Made by a program: the position numbers and the translations under genes
Shown: piece after piece, positions 35,044 through 37,546 of the stretch
Position numbering within the stretch: position 1 is the stretch's first letter
How the letters are laid out: each line of letters opens with the position of its first letter
Assembly: GCA_030041415.1 (NCBI GenBank)
Contig: JASHNX010000152.1
Coordinates: 1 to 37,546 of the forward strand
Length of the DNA stretch: 37,546 nucleotides
Direction of reading: 5' to 3'
Origin: Candidatus Sulfotelmatobacter sp.
GTDB taxonomy: Bacteria; Acidobacteriota; Terriglobia; Terriglobales; Acidobacteriaceae
Notes under the pieces: model-generated
Database searches by the model: none
Seen by the model: only the letters and a program-made list of their open reading frames with translations
What the model was told of the DNA's origin: nothing

Positions 35044-36022
35044 AGCCGTTCGCCCGGTACCACTCAACCGCTCGGCGCAAAGCGGCGTCGGCGGGAATAA
35101 TTTTCCATCCGAGTTCGCGCTCCGCTTTATCGGAACTGGCCCACATTTTTTTCTTGCCCATGCGAACGCTCTCGATCGTAGCGCGGGGCTCTTTGCCGAG
35201 GATTCGCCCGCTAACAGTCTCATCGACCGCACCCGCAAGATACGCGACAAAATAGGGCAACTTTACGGCAGGTGAAGGAAGGCCGGATATTGCAGCGAGC
35301 CGGTCGAGAATTTGCTTAAGCGTAAGATTCTCTCCGCCAAGAATATACCGCTCACCCGATCTTCCTTTTTCCATCGCCGCGACGTGGCCGCGCGCGCATT
35401 CACACACGTCGACGAGATTCAACCCGGTTTCGACATACGCGGGAAATTTTCGTTTCAGAAAATCGACAACGATTCGGCCGGTAGGAGTGGGCTTGATATC
35501 CTGCTCTCCTACAGGCGTTGTCGGATTGACCGTGATCACACGCATTCCGCTGCGTCCCGCCTCGAGCGCAATTTGCTCGGCCATGAACTTCGAACGCTTG
35601 TAGTGGCCAATCATGTCGGCAAGCGATACAGGGGAATCTTCGTCGGCGGGCCGGCCGTTGCGCGTGAAGCCAATCGTAGCCACGCTCGAAGTGTAGATGA
35701 CGTTCTTGACGCCATTTTTGCCCGCAGCTTCGAGGATCGTGCGCGTGCCTTCCACGTTCGAGCGGTACATTTCATTGGGGTCCGTTACCCAGAGGCGATA
35801 ATCGGCGGCAACATGAAATACCGCCTCGCATCCAGACATCGCTTTTTCGAGCGAGGGGCGATCGCGCAGGTCGCCGGTAACGGTTTCGGCCTTGATTCCT
35901 TCAAGATTTTTCAAGTTGCTGGTGGGGCGCACGAGCAAGCGCAGGCTCGCGCCCTGCTCGGCAAGCACACGAGCCACGTGCGAGCCGAGAAAGCCGGTAG
36001 CGCCTGTGAGGAAGACATTCAA
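35036..36022 (-). CDS. hpnA: Hopanoid-associated sugar epimerase HpnA
   Basis: 328 residues, a short-chain NAD-dependent epimerase/dehydratase. Rossmann motif VFLTGATGFLGSHVARVLAE; catalytic-type YTSSVATIGF and the YxxxK motif in YKRSKFMAEQ; then VNPTTPVGEQDIKPTPTG, typical of HpnA. The frame is open to 36163, but TTG 36022 is the better start: GGAG lies about 7 bases before it, and it gives the family N-terminus directly. No ATG is near. It is the first gene of the run hpnA-hpnG-dehydrogenases-hpnC-hpnD-hpnE; its own reaction is not established in the literature as far as I know. Confidence 0.9.
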   Translation of the reverse strand: MNVFLTGATGFLGSHVARVLAEQGASLRLLVRPTSNLKNLEGIKAETVTGDLRDRPSLEKAMSGCEAVFHVAADYRLWVTDPNEMYRSNVEGTRTILEAAGKNGVKNVIYTSSVATIGFTRNGRPADEDSPVSLADMIGHYKRSKFMAEQIALEAGRSGMRVITVNPTTPVGEQDIKPTPTGRIVVDFLKRKFPAYVETGLNLVDVCECARGHVAAMEKGRSGERYILGGENLTLKQILDRLAAISGLPSPAVKLPYFVAYLAGAVDETVSGRILGKEPRATIESVRMGKKKMWASSDKAERELGWKIIPADAALRRAVEWYRANGYA

Positions 36023-36164
36023 ACCGGTTCTCCGTTGGGCCTTACTGCTTGGGAACTTGCACCCTTCCAAACTGGCAATGAGTTGTCCGCTGCGGCCGAA
36101 GCCACGTGTGCCCCACGTCTCGGCTCCCTTGCGAGACGTAGAGAGCTGCCTGGGTAATCCCACC

Positions 36165-36192
36165 TACCGCAAAAGAAGCGAGAAGTGCGGTA
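36165..36192. repeat. Inverted repeat upstream of hpnA
   Basis: TACCGCA (36165-36171) and TGCGGTA (36186-36192) are perfect 7-base inverted arms 14 bases apart. They lie about 145 bases before the hpnA start, between it and the broken antitoxin gene. It could be an operator for the hopanoid operon; no T-run follows on the minus strand, so a terminator is unlikely. Confidence 0.3.
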
Positions 36193-36207
36193 CCCAGGGC
36201 GAGGAGT

Positions 36208-36462
36208 TCAGTTTTTTGTCGACACCCTTTGGCGTTTAGATTCTCTGCTCTCCAGAGCGCGATCGGTAAGGCCTCCCCTACGGCGCACGGCGCGGGTCGT
36301 GCTCAGGATGCCGCGCAGGGCCTCGCTCACTGCACTTTCGGTAGGAAACGCTTTCGCGACATCCGGCTCGAGCAGAACCACATTTGTTCCCTTTCGATAA
36401 CGCTAGTAGTACTTTCCACGAACGCCGTTCTTCATCGTGCTGAAATCGTATTCCGCCTTCAT
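36208..36462 (-). pseudogene. Broken antitoxin gene (YDFS...GTNVVLLEPDVAKAFP family)
   Basis: The minus strand reads MKAEYDFSTMKNGVRGKYY, then a TAG at 36407-36405, then in the same frame RYRKGTNVVLLEPDVAKAFP and SAVSEALRGIL, ending in a basic tail and TGA at 36208-36210. I know this layout (MKxEYDFSxxxRGKYYxRYRxGTNVVxLxPDVAxAFP) from small antitoxins next to BrnT-like toxins; the usual residue at the stop is glutamate or similar (GAG to TAG is one change). The start overlaps the remnant toxin stop by ATGA, as in a working pair. The N-terminal piece of 19 residues is too short to work, so the gene is probably dead, unless the stop is suppressed or a sequencing error. Confidence 0.7.
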
Positions 36463-36524
36463 GTCGCCGTTATTCCGATGCCTTGCTTCGCTGCATCCTT
36501 GCGCGGATCCCATTCGAAATCCAT
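36459..36524 (-). pseudogene. Remnant of a BrnT-like toxin gene
   Basis: A 21-codon frame reading MDFEWDPRKDAAKQGIGITA, ending TGA. FEWDPxKAxxN is the N-terminal signature of BrnT ribonuclease toxins (normally about 90 residues). The catalytic core and C-terminus are missing, and the stop sits precisely where it overlaps the antitoxin ATG, which suggests an internal deletion that kept the junction. GGAG lies directly before the ATG and a TATACT -10-like hexamer (36533-36538 on the plus strand) a few bases further up. Confidence 0.65.
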
Positions 36525-36750
36525 CTCCGTTCAGTATAAACACGTTGGCAATTGAGGACGCTTCATAAGTCCACATCTCAGCGAAAGACCTTGCTTTTGC
36601 TTTCCGATTTCTCGCGCGCGAGGCCTTTTACGCAGCCTGTGCGAACCTGGCGGTGATCGAACTCGGCGGCGAATTTTCCACGCTGGATGCCGGCGAGGCC
36701 GGCTCAGGGCTGCTAACGAAGATTCACGCTGTGATGAACGCGAAGAGCGC
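36525..36750. other. Intergenic stretch between toxin remnant and GloVer gene
   Basis: About 225 bases. A plus-strand frame of 65 codons is open from 36569 to 36766 and runs into the end of the GloVer gene. It has no ATG near its start, no Shine-Dalgarno and no family I recognise. Nothing else clear; it may contain debris from the same decay event as the toxin-antitoxin pair. Confidence 0.4.
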
Positions 36751-37546
36751 CTACGGTAAAACCTGAAACGCCACGTTGCTCAACAGCATGCCATTGGGGG
36801 TGGTCACTTGAATCGTCCCCGCGGTGGCGCCATCGGGCACGGTCGCTTTGATCAGCGTGTCCGTCTCCACCATGAAGGCTGCGCTGATCCCGTTGAATGT
36901 CACGCTCGTCGTCCCCGTCAACCCATTGCCCAAAATCGCAATCGGCCGCCCGGTCTTGCTGAAGTTCGGATTCGCCTCCACGAACGGCGGCAGTCCCGAT
37001 GCAAAACTGTAGATTGTCCCAAAGGTGTTAGCCCCGCCGGACTGCGTAGTTCCGTAGAAAATTCCGTCGGTGCCTAGCGTCAAAGCATCCGCGGCAGCCC
37101 CGTCAGGACAATCGGAAGCTGTGCAGAAGTTGTACAGCGTGGTGAGGACACCGGCCGGCGTCATCTCGAAAATCGTGCCGCACGCGTAGCCGAAACATGC
37201 AGCGATTCCCTTCCCTCCGTAGACGGTCGTTCCGTAGAAGTTTCCGTCTGTGGCCTGCAATAGCCCGATCGGCCCCATGCCGTCGGGGCATCCCTCCTCC
37301 CGGCAGAAGCTGTAAAGAGTGCTGAAGACACCTGTCGTGCTGATTCTGAAAATCGAGCCATCTCCGTAGTCGCCGCCAAAGTCGGTAAACCCGTAGAGGC
37401 TTCCATCCGTCGCCTGCACCAGCCCGAGCGGCCCGGCGGTAAACGTCGCTCCCGGTGTATTGACAATGCTGTACAGCGTGATGAGCTTGCCCGCCTTGGT
37501 GTACTCGAACACCGTGCCAGCATTGTGAGTCCCGCCCCAATATGTC
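36751..37546 (-). CDS. GloVer-repeat secreted protein with C-terminal IPT/TIG-like domain, 5' end outside window
   Basis: At least 265 residues; the frame is still open at the window edge, where it reads TYWGGTHNAGTVFEYTKAGK. The protein is a series of repeats of about 60 residues, each with GLVQATDGSLYGFTDFGG, GLLQATDGNFYGTTVYGG or LGTDGIFYGTTQSGG, followed by G(S/T)IFxxxxxGxxxTLYxF. These are GloVer-type repeats, likely beta-propeller blades. The last 75 residues look like an immunoglobulin-type IPT/TIG domain (GRPIAILGNGLTGTTSVTFN, then TTPNGMLLSNVAFQVLP). The protein is probably surface or secreted; function unknown. The cysteine pairs (CREEGCPDG, CTASDCPDG) suggest disulphides. Confidence 0.85.
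   Translation of the reverse strand, partial: TYWGGTHNAGTVFEYTKAGKLITLYSIVNTPGATFTAGPLGLVQATDGSLYGFTDFGGDYGDGSIFRISTTGVFSTLYSFCREEGCPDGMGPIGLLQATDGNFYGTTVYGGKGIAACFGYACGTIFEMTPAGVLTTLYNFCTASDCPDGAAADALTLGTDGIFYGTTQSGGANTFGTIYSFASGLPPFVEANPNFSKTGRPIAILGNGLTGTTSVTFNGISAAFMVETDTLIKATVPDGATAGTIQVTTPNGMLLSNVAFQVLP

Noticed and set aside
36229-36555. 108-codon plus-strand open frame over the toxin-antitoxin remnant
   Set aside because: The minus strand shows family-like sequence with an overlapping start/stop; the plus frame has none.
36569-36766. 65-codon plus-strand open frame
   Set aside because: No start codon with ribosome site, no recognised family, and it overlaps the end of the GloVer gene; at this GC content such a length occurs by chance.

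Overview
The window reads as chromosomal DNA from an acidobacterium, probably of the Terriglobia/Koribacter type. This is inferred from gene content: a TPR plus VWFA-related secreted protein and a GloVer-repeat protein of kinds common in Acidobacteriota, an lpxD gene (Gram-negative lipid A), meso-diaminopimelate peptidoglycan genes, and a large hopanoid locus. Genes are densely packed, many on the minus strand, and several are coupled by 4-base ATGA or GTGA overlaps. I saw no tRNA, rRNA, CRISPR array, prophage or insertion sequence.

Layout. 1-4023 (minus): dnaE followed by accA (cut by the window start), with a pair of DnaA-box-like sites upstream of dnaE. 4248-8343: a receiver-like/PilZ protein, a glycine-rich exported protein, a CCA-adding-type nucleotidyltransferase with a decaproline and a long basic tail, and an uncharacterised small protein with a possibly structured leader. 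8443-15575: an envelope block with lpxD, a PlsC-type acyltransferase, an M61 peptidase, mpl, an S66 LD-carboxypeptidase and a dapF homologue. 15573-19318 (minus): mtnP, a PfkB kinase, a membrane glycosyltransferase and a 60-codon gene that leads directly into dapF. 19457-23637: an exported HExxH protein, an M20 peptidase and a TolC-like protein.

23926-36022 is the hopanoid region. hpnJ, a radical SAM enzyme of hopanoid head-group synthesis, lies on the plus strand with two coupled 4-TM EamA/SMR half-transporters. On the minus strand runs hpnA, hpnG, two zinc-type medium-chain dehydrogenases, hpnC, hpnD and hpnE. HpnD, HpnC and HpnE make squalene from farnesyl diphosphate. HpnG removes adenine from adenosylhopane. 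The two dehydrogenases sit where a reductase of the ribosylhopane aldehyde would be expected. The cyclase (shc), hpnH, hpnI, hpnK and hpnO are not in the window.

36208-36524 (minus) holds a decayed toxin-antitoxin pair. The BrnT-like toxin is cut to 21 codons and the antitoxin reading frame is broken by an in-frame TAG. The window ends in a GloVer-repeat protein whose 5' end lies outside.

The points I would check first are: the dapF homologue, in which both catalytic cysteines read as serine; the dehydrogenase pair inside the hopanoid operon; the half-transporter pair beside hpnJ; the toxin-antitoxin relic; and the 60-codon gene coupled to dapF.
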